From NCBI GenBank assembly GCA_022702705.1, contig CM040434.1:21061771-21125770 (forward strand): a stretch of DNA of 64,000 nucleotides. Reading direction: 5' to 3'. Below are positions 1 to 11,469 of this stretch, piece after piece. Under the pieces are notes generated by a model. The model did no database searches. It was not told where the DNA came from and saw only the letters and a program-made list of their open reading frames with translations. Each line of letters begins with the position of its first letter. Within the stretch, counting starts at the first letter, position 1. Position numbers and translations under genes: made by a program. The DNA is from Papilionanthe hookeriana x Papilionanthe teres (taxonomy: Eukaryota > Streptophyta > Magnoliopsida > Asparagales > Orchidaceae).

Positions 1-804
1 CTAAACCATTTTAAAAGCCCATCTTCACTAAATTTTAAAGGCCCAAAATTCATACAAAGCCCATATGACACTCTTCTTCATCATGACTTCAATTAAAACC
101 ATCCCTAAAGTTCCAATCAAATATAAATTTATTCTAAATCAAGCTTCATGTTAACCTCTCATACATTTATCAAAAATGTCAAAATCCATTTTCATACAAG
201 TAAGCCAAGCTATGTGCAAGCCATAAGCAAGCCATGAAGCCATGCATGAGCCCCATAGGAGCCATGAGAGCCATGGAATCCACTTTCCACCTCACCAAAC
301 CATTAATGGCAAGAGAGGGGATCTCTTTCTTAAACCTTTTTAAGCCCTTTTTACCTTAAACATGATACACTATAAACCATACTTTGCCACCTAATCCTCG
401 ATGTGGACTTCACTACCTTTGGTAGGTTGACTCACATGATCCTCCCAGCCCAAAACCAGAGCTTGGAAGGGTGCACCAAACCAAAAATGGTGGGTTGACC
501 CATTTGGACCCAAAATGAGCCTCTCCCTATACCATTTTAATCCAAGCCCTTTACACATGTCCATGGCCAATTGCCTACACTAAACCCCAGCCCTGACCCA
601 CCTGAACAAGATGGTGACCAGTGCCTGGCCGGCCAGCCACCGGGCCGCCGGAAAACACCATGGCCGAGACATGGGCAGGAGCCAAACATTGAAATTCCAC
701 CTTGCTGAGCTGCCCCATGCCCAATGGCCACCATGGCTGTTCTTCCCTTGACCTAAGCAACCGATCCCAAGCCTCGAACCCCCCGGAGGCCCTCCACCAT
801 CTCC

Positions 805-812
805 TATTTAAA
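805..812 (+). promoter_or_regulatory. TATA box of Tat LTR copy 1
   Basis: TATTTAAA lies in a C-rich context (CTCC before, CACCCCCTC after). The same box is conserved in copy 3 on the minus strand (44624-44631); copy 2 has a degraded CTATTCAAA. It sits about 1.85 kb from the LTR start as measured in copy 3, so the U3 region would be unusually long. Transcription is expected to run in the + direction. Confidence 0.6.
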
Positions 813-1318
813 CACCCCCTCTCTCGGCCATGGGAGAGGTGCCGAACCAACCTTAAGGAAACTCGCCAAAATCATTCCGTACCACTCTCTACACATAGAG
901 CATTTGATTCCCACCGGATTCCAACCCCAATTCCCTCCAACTGAGCTCAATTTCGAGTTCAAATTTCAAGCACAAAACCGGGACACTTCTTCACAATGGA
1001 CCAATCCCCAAATTGATTGATCCTACACCTTCACCGCACCAAGGGAAGAAGTCCACCAGCAAAAGCCCCTCTCCGTGCCACCCATCCGTTCCGGACTCCA
1101 AGCTTTGTGATCGGGCTTGGTCGAAATCATACCTAGACAATTCACCGTGCCAAGGGACTTCATCCGGAGCTTGCTTGGACGCAATCGAAGGTGACACAAC
1201 CCTCGGATTGAAGCCACACTTCTCTGAGCAAAGGTATGAGCTAACTCTTTATCCCGAGCTTCTGGAGATTCTCCATTTCAAATGCCTTAATTTCAATGCA
1301 TGATCATCGTATAGATGT

Positions 1319-1339
1319 ATTCGTCTCTTCAAGACGAAT
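1319..1339 (+). other. Perfect stem-loop in Tat LTR copy 1
   Basis: ATTCGTCT and AGACGAAT form a perfect 8-bp stem with a five-base loop (CTTCA). Copies 2 and 3 carry the same segment with one mismatch each. It would lie in the transcribed leader downstream of the TATA box. Function unknown. Confidence 0.45.
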
Positions 1340-3480
1340 CCATAGAGCACAAGAACACGAAAATCCGTTAAGTATTGGGTGAGATATTAGGGATTTAGTG
1401 TGGATGGTTCTCGGGTTAGGAGGCTTGGGGACGATGAACGGATGCCGTTCATTTAATACACGCGCGGACGGACGGCCAGGATTGCGTCGGATGAGGAGAC
1501 GGAACGATACAGCGGGCCCCCGGAGCGCTGAGTTGGACGGCGGCACCGAATCAGAAGATGACACGCGACGTTTCGGAGATGCTTAGGTTGAGTTGGCGCC
1601 GCGTGGATAAGTAGAAAAATAGGTTATTTTTCTATTTATTTAATTCCCTAAACTTCAAAAATGCATAACTTTGTGTAGAAAAATCAGAAAAATAAAAGAA
1701 AAATACCCTCTTGCTCAGTGAACAGAGGAAAATAATGTGGAAAAGAAATCATTCAATTTCATTGAGTATTTGATTTTTAATAATTTATTTACTCTCTGCA
1801 CATTTTCAATTCTCCATGCATGTATACAATTCACCATGGCATGAGACCATAGGGCTTTTGAAGCCTCCGAATTTGGGAACATTCTCTCGAATTTTCCAAA
1901 GTCGAGGTCATCCCTATGAAGAGTTATTGATTTTTCAACTCTAGGTTGCTAGTTTGAGTATTTTAATTCCAATAATTAGCATATTGTGAAATAAATTCTA
2001 GAAAAATTTGATGATGTTTATTATGACTAGAGGACCCTAGGAAAAATAGGTTTTGAGTTAACTCACTTGGAATAACCCTAATTGGCTTAAACACCCAAAA
2101 TGGAGTTTTAATTAATTAGAGCTAATCATACATCAAATTGACTTGAAATCAATCCTCCACTGACCTTTAGGATCAAAGGAACCCACTATAAAAGTTTGAA
2201 GTCAATTGGACTTGGTTAGCCCTATCAAATGGGTTGATTAAGCCATTTAGCCAAAATTAAACTTAAAAAATTCATAACTTTCAAAATACTTTTCAAAAAT
2301 TCACCAAATTAGTTTTGGAGCCACTCTGATATCAGGGGAATTTAAGAAAATTAAAATTGTAATTTTCTAAAAAAATTGATTTTTTGCATTATTTTAATAT
2401 TTTTAATAATTAAAAAATAATAAAAATCACAAAAATAATAAAATTCACCAAAATGTCACATTTTGAATTTTAATCACTTAGGAACAAACCCCATATTTTT
2501 CTTAAGTCTATATGATGAGATATTAAATTTTAAAGCCTTAAGGTAATTTTAAAATTTAAAAAATGTATTTTTTAGCATTTCCACTAAAATAATTCTAATA
2601 AATCAAAGAAAAATCAGAAAATTGTAAAAATTGATTCTCTGATTTCCTTAATATCAGAGAGATTTTTGAAAAATATAAAATTCATTTTTCAACCTTTATT
2701 TTATTTTTAAATTAATTAATACTCAAAAACTCAAAATAATTATAATAAAAAGAATATAATTCAAAAAATCACCAAAATTGTTCCAAGTGGTTCTCTGGTC
2801 ATTAGGAATGTCCCATAATTTTCTTAAGGACAGAAACTTTCCCTTGGTCATGTGACTGAATTTTCCTTGGAAATCCTTATTTTCTACAAAAAATAATTAC
2901 ATAAATAAATTAAATACAGAAAAATCACATTTTCTCCTCTAATATCTTTATTGACATATGAGTGAAGTCACATAAAAATTTCAAATTCATTTAAGCTCAA
3001 TTTAGTGAGTTATGAAATTATTAAGCTTGAAGGGCAAAATGGTAATTAAAATTTTAACCCTTAATTAAAACTTTAGGCTTAATAAGATGAAAAAGTAAAA
3101 TATTTGATCTTAATCTGATTTGGATGATTGAAATTTAAATAATTAAAGGGTAGAAACCTACTAAACAATTTAAAAATAATTAAAATAAACCTTAATCAAA
3201 TAATTAATTAAATTTGGAAGAATAATAAATTTGGAATTATTAAAATAGGGATGTTATTAGGAAGAGATTTATTCTTTAATTTAAGAATCCCTAAATTAAT
3301 CATCTCAATAATATTTAATTCCTAATTAAAATGATAATCCAAATTTAAAATTTAAAATGCTAAAAGACTTAATCATTAAATTAAATTAAAGTTAAATTAT
3401 TTAAATTAAATCCTTTTAAAATTTCAATTAAATTAATACTTTAACAATTAAAATTAAATCATCTTTAAAACATAAAAAAT

Positions 3481-3780
3481 AAAATATTAAATTAAAATTA
3501 AAAATAAAATTAAATTAAAATTTAAATTAAATAAAATTAAATAAAATTAAATTAAAACATATTAAATTAAATCAAATTAAATCAAATTAAATTAAATTAA
3601 ATTAAATTAAATTAAATTAAATTAAATCAAATTAAATCAAATCAAATTAAATTAAATTAAATTAAATCATATTATATTAAATTAACTTAAATTAAATTAA
3701 ATTAAATTAAACCACATTAAATTAAATTAAATTAAATTAAATTAAATTAAATTAAATTAAATTAAATTAAATTAAATATA
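3481..3780. repeat. (AAATT)n tract in Tat LTR copy 1
   Basis: A low-complexity AAATT/AATTA pentanucleotide array with occasional C. The same position is occupied by similar tracts in copy 2 (about 11470-11700) and copy 3 (about 41640-42010), so it is part of the family and not a local expansion. Confidence 0.9.
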
Positions 3781-5457
3781 ACATCACCTAAGACATAAAG
3801 AATTCAAAAATAAATCTAAAACAACTTGAACACTATTCCAAACTTAAACCCATTAATTGAAATTAAGTTAAATCATAAATCATTTCAACATCCATTTGCC
3901 CTCGAAAGCTCTTGTTGTCATAACTCCTAAATGGAGTGTTAAGTGAAGTGTTACTTCATTCATAAGATATTCAAATGTCCTAGTTCACTGAGCAAGATAA
4001 CAAAACTTGAACTCCTGGACGATTAATTCATTTGCATAATTAAATTCTCTTGGACTTAAAATAACCCTAGAAATATTGAAAAGATGTTTAAGATTAGTCT
4101 TAAGCACTTCCTCAATATGATAGGATGTTTATAAGAATAATTGAACTTAATTGCTCTTTGATGAAGAAAATCGTCCTCAAACCCAAAATACAAGAACCTA
4201 GACGTCATAGGAGATGACTAGCTATAGGATTAGGAACTTGGTAGAAAACCATAACCCTTCCCTTAGCTTTACCTGGGAACTTGCTTTAAATGCTTAAATA
4301 TTCTAATTGTGTTTTAAGTGCGGCTTGGGATGACGGGAAGACCCTCCGTGTACGCTTTTATTTTATTGTAATTTACCTTATTGCAATTTATTTAATCGCA
4401 TCGCACTTAGTTTTCTTGCATGATAAACAACTGTTGCATGAAAACCCACACCTTTAGGATAGTCCCTAAAACTGAAACCAAAACTAAATTAAAAGTCATT
4501 ACAAGATAAAATTCACCGCCACAACATTTCAAAATATAAAACAACTCAAAATTTAATCACAAACAAAACAACAAAACTACAAATACAACTAAATTAAAAC
4601 GTCTTGTTGGATGATCGGGAATACCTCGGATGATGTAACCTACGTGTTGCTAACGGGATTTCCCACGGTCTAAATGAAAGTGTGGAACTCATTCAGCTGA
4701 GTTTAGCAAATTCATCCGGACTAAGTGAATCCGATAAAAATAACGATGCCGGAAGGATGGAACCGTGGATCTTAACCGGTGTTGTTATAATCAACTTTAA
4801 GATTTGTTTTAATTAAAACATAAAAAACACTTGGAAATTAAGACTTTCTCTAAACCAGAACACTTCTCTCATCTCCTGATTTATGATTTCTAAAACTAAA
4901 CCTCTCGCAACAACAAGGAGCTCGGAGCATGGTGAGCGAAGACGGCCATCGTCATCGGCAAAACTCGAGTCTACTTCAGCAAAACTTTCTTAGAATTAAA
5001 TAACCAAGCCATAGGACTTCGAGGAAGTTTTCCTAGTGCAACATAAATCCTCAACTCTTCGTTAGGCATTTGCATGATCATATCATGTAAATTAAGCCCT
5101 AACCGGTCTTAGGACTCCGAGGTAGTCGTCCGATACGACATAAACCCTCACATCATCGAGGCTATTTGTATGATTTTGTCATACGAATATAAGTCCTAAC
5201 TAATTAAAATTGGCAAGATCAAAATACTAAATAAACATTAGGACTTTCCTAAATCCAAGCCAAACAAATAGGATAGTCGAGAAATTACCGAAGTTCGCTT
5301 CGAATCTGTGATTTCTCCTACCTTTCTTCCTTTGGATTCCCAAAATAAAATGTTCTAAATTTAATCCATTCCCTATTGAAATTCCAAAATTCAATCCCTC
5401 AAGACTTAAACTTTGAAATTCTTGAGAGCAGAACTACTGATTATTATCGAGAGTTTT

Positions 5458-5571
5458 CTTAGGTGATTCCCATCACTTAAGATGTAATTAACTATAGGGG
5501 CTTGCCCTTATAGGGAATTTTAAGAACCCAGGTAATATAACCCTGTTTAATGTTTTCATATTAAGCATGGG
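5458..5571 (+). other. Three consecutive stem-loops in Tat LTR copy 1
   Basis: Hairpin 1 (5458-5481) pairs CTTAGGTGAT with ATCACTTAAG around TCCC. A linker reading TTAAGATGTAATTAA overlaps its end and leads to hairpin 2 (5492-5513), CTATAGGGG with CCCTTATAG around CTTG. Hairpin 3 (5541-5571) pairs CCCTGTTTAAT with ATTAAGCATGGG and has a bulge in this copy. The same three stems occur in copies 2 and 3 and in the diverged fragment near 59600 with different but still complementary sequences. That pattern points to selection on RNA structure in the R or U5 part of the transcript. Confidence 0.7.
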
Positions 5572-5590
5572 AACTTGTCGGCTTATAAAA

Positions 5591-5679
5591 TTGGTTCGCA
5601 GACCAAACGGATGTCACAAATCTCCTAGTTTATTTAATCGAGCCCCATCATCAAGCAGTGTGTCTATTCTTCGGGATAG
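5591..5679 (+). other. Two further stem-loops, one with a UUCG loop, in Tat LTR copy 1
   Basis: 5591-5606 pairs TTGGT with ACCAA. 5664-5679 pairs CTATTC with GGATAG around TTCG, so the RNA would carry a C(UUCG)G tetraloop, a very stable hairpin type. The tetraloop hairpin is present in LTR copies 2 and 3 (about 9449-9464 and 39747-39762 on the minus strand). Confidence 0.5.
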
Positions 5680-5904
5680 ATACACGGTTTGTGGTGTGGC
5701 GCTCGTTTATATAAACAATTTGGGATGTGAGATCGGTTTGATTTCATATCTTAAAACTTTTAAACTTAAAATTACTTTCAAAATCAAATGTTATCTTTTA
5801 AACTATATATTTAAATTAAATTTAAAATATAAAAAATTCGCCGACAATTTCTGTAGGCGACTCCCTTTTCAAAATAAAACACATAACCTAAAAATATGCC
5901 GACA

Positions 5905-7716
5905 TCGTATCGAAGCGGCCTGGATGTGATCCAAAATTCTCTTTGATGACTTCGTCCAGACAGTACTCCATCCATCATTAGTCGTGTAAGGGTCTATCAG
6001 AACAATAGGATCCATTGAAATAACATTGACAGAACCTCCTTTCTGTGGTTCCTTCATGTATTCCTTTGGGATCGTTATGTTCCCTCTCCGGAGATTGACA
6101 TCAAGCCAACTCTTGAAAGTGATGCAATCCTCTATCTTGTGTCCGAGCATCTGGTGGTAAGGGTAATAGTTCGGATGATCTTTCTTATTGACTTCCTCCA
6201 GCTTCTTGGGCTCTGGCAGCTGAAAATTCGGTGTCTTCATTAAGCCGCGGAACATCTTCGCTCATCGCTTCGCTTTGAATGGATATTCTTTATTTAGAAT
6301 TTCTCTTAAGGTACGCGATGAATGAGGCGGTTGTTCATAATGCCGAGGCGACCGATAGCTCGGACGAGGTTGCCGATAGCCCCGCCGAGGTTGCCGATAA
6401 GTCCGTTGCGGTGGTCGATAACTAGGCCGTGGCCGCTCCGACCGTATCCGCACCGGCCGCTCGCCCTTATCTACTCGCCGCGACAATTCCGCATTTCTTT
6501 TCGAATGTTTTCACGGGCTTCCGCTTATCGTTCTTGTCCACGAAACTTAACTGCTTTGCCTCTTCTTGCAAGCTCCCGGCCTTGCTAAGCAACTTCTCAA
6601 AAGTCTTGATTGTAAATCCCTTAAGGAGAAGTGCTATCGGGCCATGGATACTTTTAAGTAGGATGCCGACTGCATGTTGTTCTTGAAGCTGTGGCTCACA
6701 CTTCAGGCTTAAGTTTCTCCATCGAAGTATGTAATCCACTAAAGTCTCGTTCGGCTTCTGTTGCTCTATGTGGTGCTGAGCCCCGGCAAATCGTTTAACG
6801 AAGAGATTCTCTAGTTCTAAAAAGGTCTTTACTGAACCATTCGACAATTCTGCGTACCAGTCGAAGGCAATCCCTGATAAACTGCTGACGAACTGTCGGA
6901 AGAGTAAAGCGTCACTTCCACCGGCATTACAGCAACTAGCACGAAAATGTGCGACATGCTGCCGAGGGTTTCCCGTTCCATCAAAAGTCTTAAACAGAGG
7001 TGGTACGAAGCCTTTCGGGTATTGTACTGCATCGAACTCTTCGGGGTAAGGTCTACCCGTCTGAATAGATGCTCCACTCTTAGATTGTGCTAGGGCTTCT
7101 CGCACCTGCTGTTCTACCATGTTTTTAATGTCCTTTTCTGGAATCATGCTTTGGGTAGAATCCTTCTTTGGTGGCTCATCTCCGTTGACGGATGTGATCT
7201 CTTTTCCTCCATCTGCAATATGGATAATTTCTGGGGGTGTCTCCTTCTGAGGTTGTACTGACTCTGGAGAGTGGCTAAGGCAGCAGCCATCTCTTCCATC
7301 CTCTTTGCCATCTAGGAAATTGTGTCATCTCTTTCCCGAAGCTGTGCCCTCATCACTTCTGGTTCATCTCTTTCTGCAGCTGTTGGAGCACCTTGTGAAG
7401 CGGATGATGCTCGCGTTTCAACCATGTTGATCTCGGCATACTCCTCATCCATGAACTCTGATGAGTCAACTTCATCTTCTAGTTTTTCTTCTCTTTCTTT
7501 TGCTAATCGTCGGATGTCGGTCCTTAACTTGTCCATGGCATCCTCTAGTGGCCTTTTCCGCACGGCCTCACGAGCTTGTCTCGTGACGGTTGTTGAACTT
7601 CCTTTCCGGGAGTCCCCTTTATCGCAAGTAGCACTCTCTTCGATTCAAGTCTCCCGACGAGACTTTTCTTCTCGTAACATTGTTTTGGTCTTAGCTCGCC
7701 GCGAGTAGGTTGCCAT
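5905..7716 (-). pseudogene. gag: Tat-type gag, interrupted and frameshifted
   Basis: Encodes the retrotransposon nucleocapsid precursor, which packages element RNA in cytoplasmic particles. A likely start is at 7716 (MATYSRR). In frame from there the protein is basic, then acidic, and includes MVETRASSAS near 7425. The gag core lies at 7147-6467: FKTFDGTGNPRQH, then LSGIAFDWYAEL and FVKRFAG, typical of the Ty3/gypsy gag fold. An Arg/Pro-rich repeat segment (6486-6262; PRPSYRPPQRTYRQPRRGYR) follows. A zinc-knuckle-like YYPYHQMLGHKIEDC lies near 6255-6100, as in Tat gags. There is an in-frame stop near 7640 and several frameshifts between these blocks. The reading frame runs straight into LTR copy 1 at 5904, which marks the insertion point. 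Confidence 0.8.
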
Positions 7717-7719
7717 ACC

Positions 7720-8679
7720 ATCCTTCTTGCAGCTCGGAAGCCTAGGACCTGGATGATCTTTCGGCTATATGCTCGGAAGGTGGTATCCTCCCTAATTTGT
7801 AGACCCGATACAACAACGGGTGAACTGGCTTTTATCTTCTTCTTTGGTTTCTCTGTGGCAGCAACAGGCTCTATTCGCGGTCCGAGGCGGGATTTAGCTG
7901 GCGCCCGTCCTATCCTTCTTAAGATTTCTGATACAGGGCATCTTTCTTTCTTTTCCAATCTTTCTATAACAGCTTGCAGTCGAGCCAACGGCGTAGTCTT
8001 ATCCCTTTTCCTCTTGTAATTGTTGTAGTATGCAAGTCGGGGTAATGCAGTGGCGATCCTACGTACATTCTCTTCATCTAATGCGGCAGAGAGAGGGTGA
8101 AACCTGCTCCCTTCCAACAGAGGTATATACTCAGGCAGTTCTTCTCTTTCCTCGGGAATTTCTTCTAGAAAAGAAACTTTAGTAGCTCTGGCTTTCTCGA
8201 TCTTAGCGATCTTTCTGCTTCTATTTCTCCTTTGAGTCCGAGTTAGGGGTGTAACTCTTGAACTAGATCCAATCTAAAAAATAGATGGTATTGTAGCAAA
8301 ATCTGTACCCTCCACGGTGACAGGCTCATCACAGACTTGGATTTCCTTCCCCTTCGCTTGACGTAGTAGGGGTAGGTGCGGAGATGACTAGACCGATGGG
8401 GGTAGAGACAGCGAGTCCTCCTACGAATAGTAGTACTCCTTTCACTGGAATCCTTTGTAGGGAGGGAATTCTCGAGTCGATTTCGTGTTGAACTCAATCA
8501 CGGGTTCTTCGCTTCGATACTTTGTCCATTAGTGTGAAGAGAGTGACATCAGCAAACTTGATATCTGTGTTGCTGAATCCTTGTCCGAAACGGATGATTC
8601 CATTGTCAGGCAACTCATCCTTGTAAACAGTGAAGTCAATTCCATTGGTGAAGGAGAAGATTAACTTTGGGGCAGTCAT
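7720..8679 (-). pseudogene. ORF1 upstream of gag in Tat element A, function unknown
   Basis: It starts at 8679 with MTAPKLIFSFTNGIDF and continues, through frameshifts near 8490 and an in-frame stop near 8275, to an extended basic region at 8117-7720 (KRKRDKTTP, LEKKERCPVSEILRRIG, EKPKKKIKASS). Ogre/Tat relatives are known for an extra ORF ahead of gag, but I do not recognise a catalytic domain here. Two short blocks, KLIFSFTNG near the start and TRTQRRNRSRKI at about 8240, resemble the front of the AlkB-containing ORF of element E (RLVPNFKNG and TTTQRRNKNRRI). The two additional ORFs may therefore share an ancestral N-terminal module. The 3' limit is uncertain. Confidence 0.55.
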
Positions 8680-9206
8680 TTTCTGCAGGCCAGATTCCGA
8701 GTATTAGTCCCGAATTATGCTTCCTTTTGTCGTAAAGTTTCGGATGAAAAAGAAAGAGTCCGAACACATTATCGTTTATCTTAGTGTATTTATGATTTTT
8801 AAAAGAGATTGTTTATTAGGAGGTTGTTTATTAGCAGGTTCGTTTGTTAGAAACAAAACGGTTAAAGGAAAAAAGGTTATAGAAAAGGTAAAGGGCCCGA
8901 TTTAGAATTGGAAAGGAAGAGAAAGTCTTATGCAAGACTTCTCGACTCGAAGGAATGCTCCTAAACTAACACCTATTGGGGGTCCACCCCACCTCAGAAA
9001 GAGGTAAAAGGATCTCGGAACCTCTTCGTTTAGGGGTGTCTAAATAGTGGCTCCTAGATCCGAGAAGAGTTGGTTATATTCGTTCAAGACAGAAATGAAC
9101 GGGGTATTCCAATGGAAGAATGGTAGTTTTGGTCCACTAGGGATATGAACTCACTACCGATTTATGAAAGCAAAACCATCTAATCAAAAATGGAGAGAGG
9201 AACTAG
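8680..9206 (-). other. Leader of Tat element A between primer site and ORF1
   Basis: About 530 bases without a supportable gene. The only notable content is the + strand string ACCTATTGGGGGTCCA near 8963-8978, which also occurs on the minus strand directly next to LTR copy 3, where it looks like the polypurine tract. Confidence 0.5.
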
Positions 9207-9224
9207 TCCCAAGCGGAGTCGCCA
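9207..9224 (-). other. Primer binding site of Tat element A
   Basis: The minus strand reads TGGCGACTCCGCTTGGGA, five bases (GCTTC) after the LTR end. Tat/Ogre elements typically use a tRNA-Arg-type primer site of this form (from memory). It fixes the orientation of element A and of its LTR. Confidence 0.8.
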
Positions 9225-9556
9225 GAAGCTGTCGACATATTTTTAGGTTATGTTGTATTTTGAAAAGGAGGTCACCTACAGAAGTTGTCAGCGAATTTTT
9301 AATTTAATTTAAATATATAATTTGAAAAGTAGTATTTAATTTTTGAAAATAATTTTAAGTTTGAAAATTTTTAAGATATGAAAAATCAAACAGATCTCAC
9401 ATCCCAAATAGTTTATATAAACGAGCACCGCATCACAAACCCTGTATCTATCCCGAAGAATAGACACACTGCTTGACGATGGGGCTCGATTAAATAAACT
9501 AGAAGATTTGTGACATCCGTTTGGCCTACGAACCAATTTTATAAGCCGACAAGTTC

Positions 9557-9669
9557 CCCTGCTTAATATAAAGAATTAAGCAGGGTATATATTACCTGGG
9601 CTCTTAAAGTTCCCTATAAGGGCAAACCCCTATAGTTAATTACATCTTAAATGACTGGAATCATTTAAG
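9557..9669 (-). other. Three consecutive stem-loops in Tat LTR copy 2
   Basis: Hairpin 1 (9646-9669) pairs CTTAAATGA with TCATTTAAG. Hairpin 2 (9614-9635) pairs CTATAGGGG with CCCTTATAG around TTTG. Hairpin 3 (9557-9585) pairs CCCTGCTTAAT with ATTAAGCAGGG perfectly. Compared with copies 1 and 3, hairpins 1 and 3 have changed on both sides of the stem and still pair. Confidence 0.7.
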
Positions 9670-11469
9670 AAAACTCTCGATAATGATTAGTGGTTTTGCT
9701 CTCAAGAATTTCAAAGTTTAAGGTTTCAAGGTATTGAATTTTGGAAATTTCAATAGGGAATGGATCAAATTTGGAATAATTTATGTTAAGAGGCCAAAGA
9801 AAGAAAAGTAGGAGAAGCTGAGGATCCAAGAAGAATCTTGGCAACTTCTCAAACTATCCTATTGTTTGACTTCAATTTGGGAGTTTATTTAATGTTTCAA
9901 TCCTGCCAATTTTATTTAATTAGGACTTATATTTGTATGACATGATCATACAAATAGCCTTGAAGATGTGAGGGTTTATGTTGTACCGAACGACTACCTC
10001 GGAGTCCTAAGATCGGTTAGGTCTTAATTTACATGAATTGATCATGCAAATGCCTAACGAAGAGTTGAGGACTTATGTTGCACTAGGAAAACTACCTCGA
10101 AATCCTATGGCTTGGTTATTTAATTCTAAGAAAGTTTTACTGAAGTAGATCGGAGTTTTGCTGATGACGATGGCCGTGCCGCCCACCATGCTCCGAGCTC
10201 CTTGTTGTCGCAGAGGTTTAGTTTTAGAAGTCATAAATCGTGAGATGAGAGAAGTGTTTTGGTTTAGAGAAAATCTTAAAATCCAAGTGTTTTTAATATT
10301 TTAATTAAAACAAATCTTAAAGTTATTTAAACAAAACCGATTAAGATCCCACGGTTCCGTCATCCCGACACCGTTATTTTCATCGAATTCACTTAGTCCA
10401 GATGAATTTGCTAAACTCAACTGAATGAGTTCCACACTTTCATTTGGACCGTGGGAAATCCCATTAGCAACACGTGGGTTACATCATCCGAGGTATTCCC
10501 GATCATGCAACGAGACGTTTTAATTTAGTTGTGATTGTAGTTTTGTTGTTCTGTTTGTGATTAAATTTTGAGTTGTTTTATATTTTGGAATGTTGTGGCG
10601 GTGAATTTTATCTTGCAATGACTTTTAATTTAGTTTTGGTTTCAGTTTAGGGACTATCCTAAAGGTTTTGGTTTTCATGCAACAGTTTTATTTATCATGC
10701 AAGAAAAGTAAAGTACAACAGGCATGTAAGTAAATTGCAATAAAATAAAAGAGTACTCGGAGGGTCTTCCCATCATCCCAAGCTGCACTTAAAACACATG
10801 TTAAGGCATTTAAATATTTCAACAGATACCTAGGTAAAGCTAAGGGAAGGGTTTTGGTTGTCTACCAAATTCCTAATCCTATAACTAGTCATCTTCTATG
10901 ACGTCTAGGTTCTTGGTTTGATTTAAGGATGATTTTCTTCATCAAAGAACAATTAAATTTAGTTGTTCTTTTAAAACATCCCGTCATATTGAGGAAGTGC
11001 TTAGGACTAGTCCTAAACATCTTTTCAATATTTCTGGGATTGTTTTAAGTCCAAATAAATTCAGTTGCACAGGTGAATTAATCATCCAGGAGTTTAGTTA
11101 AACTTTGTCTCTTACTCAGTGAACTTAGGTATTTGATTACCTGATGAATGAAGTGACATCTCACTTAATACTCTATTCAAGAGTTATAATATTTAAAGCC
11201 TTTAAGGGCAAGTTGGTTTATCGAGAATTTTTAATCAAGTTTGAGTTAATGATTTAAAGTGTTTCAAATTAATCATGAAGTTTTAATTAATAATTTTAAG
11301 TTTGGAATAGTGTTCAAATTATTTTTAGATTTGATTTAAATCTTTACATTTTTAATTATCTTGGTATTTCAAATTGATATTCATGTTTTAAATTTACTTA
11401 GATAGAAAGAGTTGTTCAAATTATTGATATGTTTTAATTCTTAATGATTTCATTTTGGTTTGTTGTTAA

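Larger units (their letters stand above)
1..5904 (+). mobile_element. Tat-type Ty3/gypsy long LTR, copy 1 (left end cut by window)
   Basis: This segment is the reverse complement of most of 9230-16555 and 39530-46473. It ends at 5904 with the terminal GCCGACA; the outer ~1 kb seen in the other copies (start TGTTGACC) lies off the window. Sense is +, because the equivalent end of copy 2 is followed by a primer binding site. The DNA right of 5904 is the gag gene of another element on the opposite strand, not a primer site, so this is a solo LTR or the 3' LTR of a plus-strand element inserted into that gag. By eye it is closer to copy 3 than to copy 2, which suggests a younger insertion. Contents include a TATA box, a GC-rich block near 1440-1605, an (AAATT)n tract and a stem-loop cluster near the 3' end. 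Confidence 0.88.

Noticed and set aside
1013..1303. An open frame in Tat LTR copy 1 sharing a peptide (SSGACLD, IEGDTTL) with a frame in copy 2 (13676-13903)
   Set aside because: The similarity is that of the LTR DNA itself; the frame is not kept in copy 3 and starts and ends differ.
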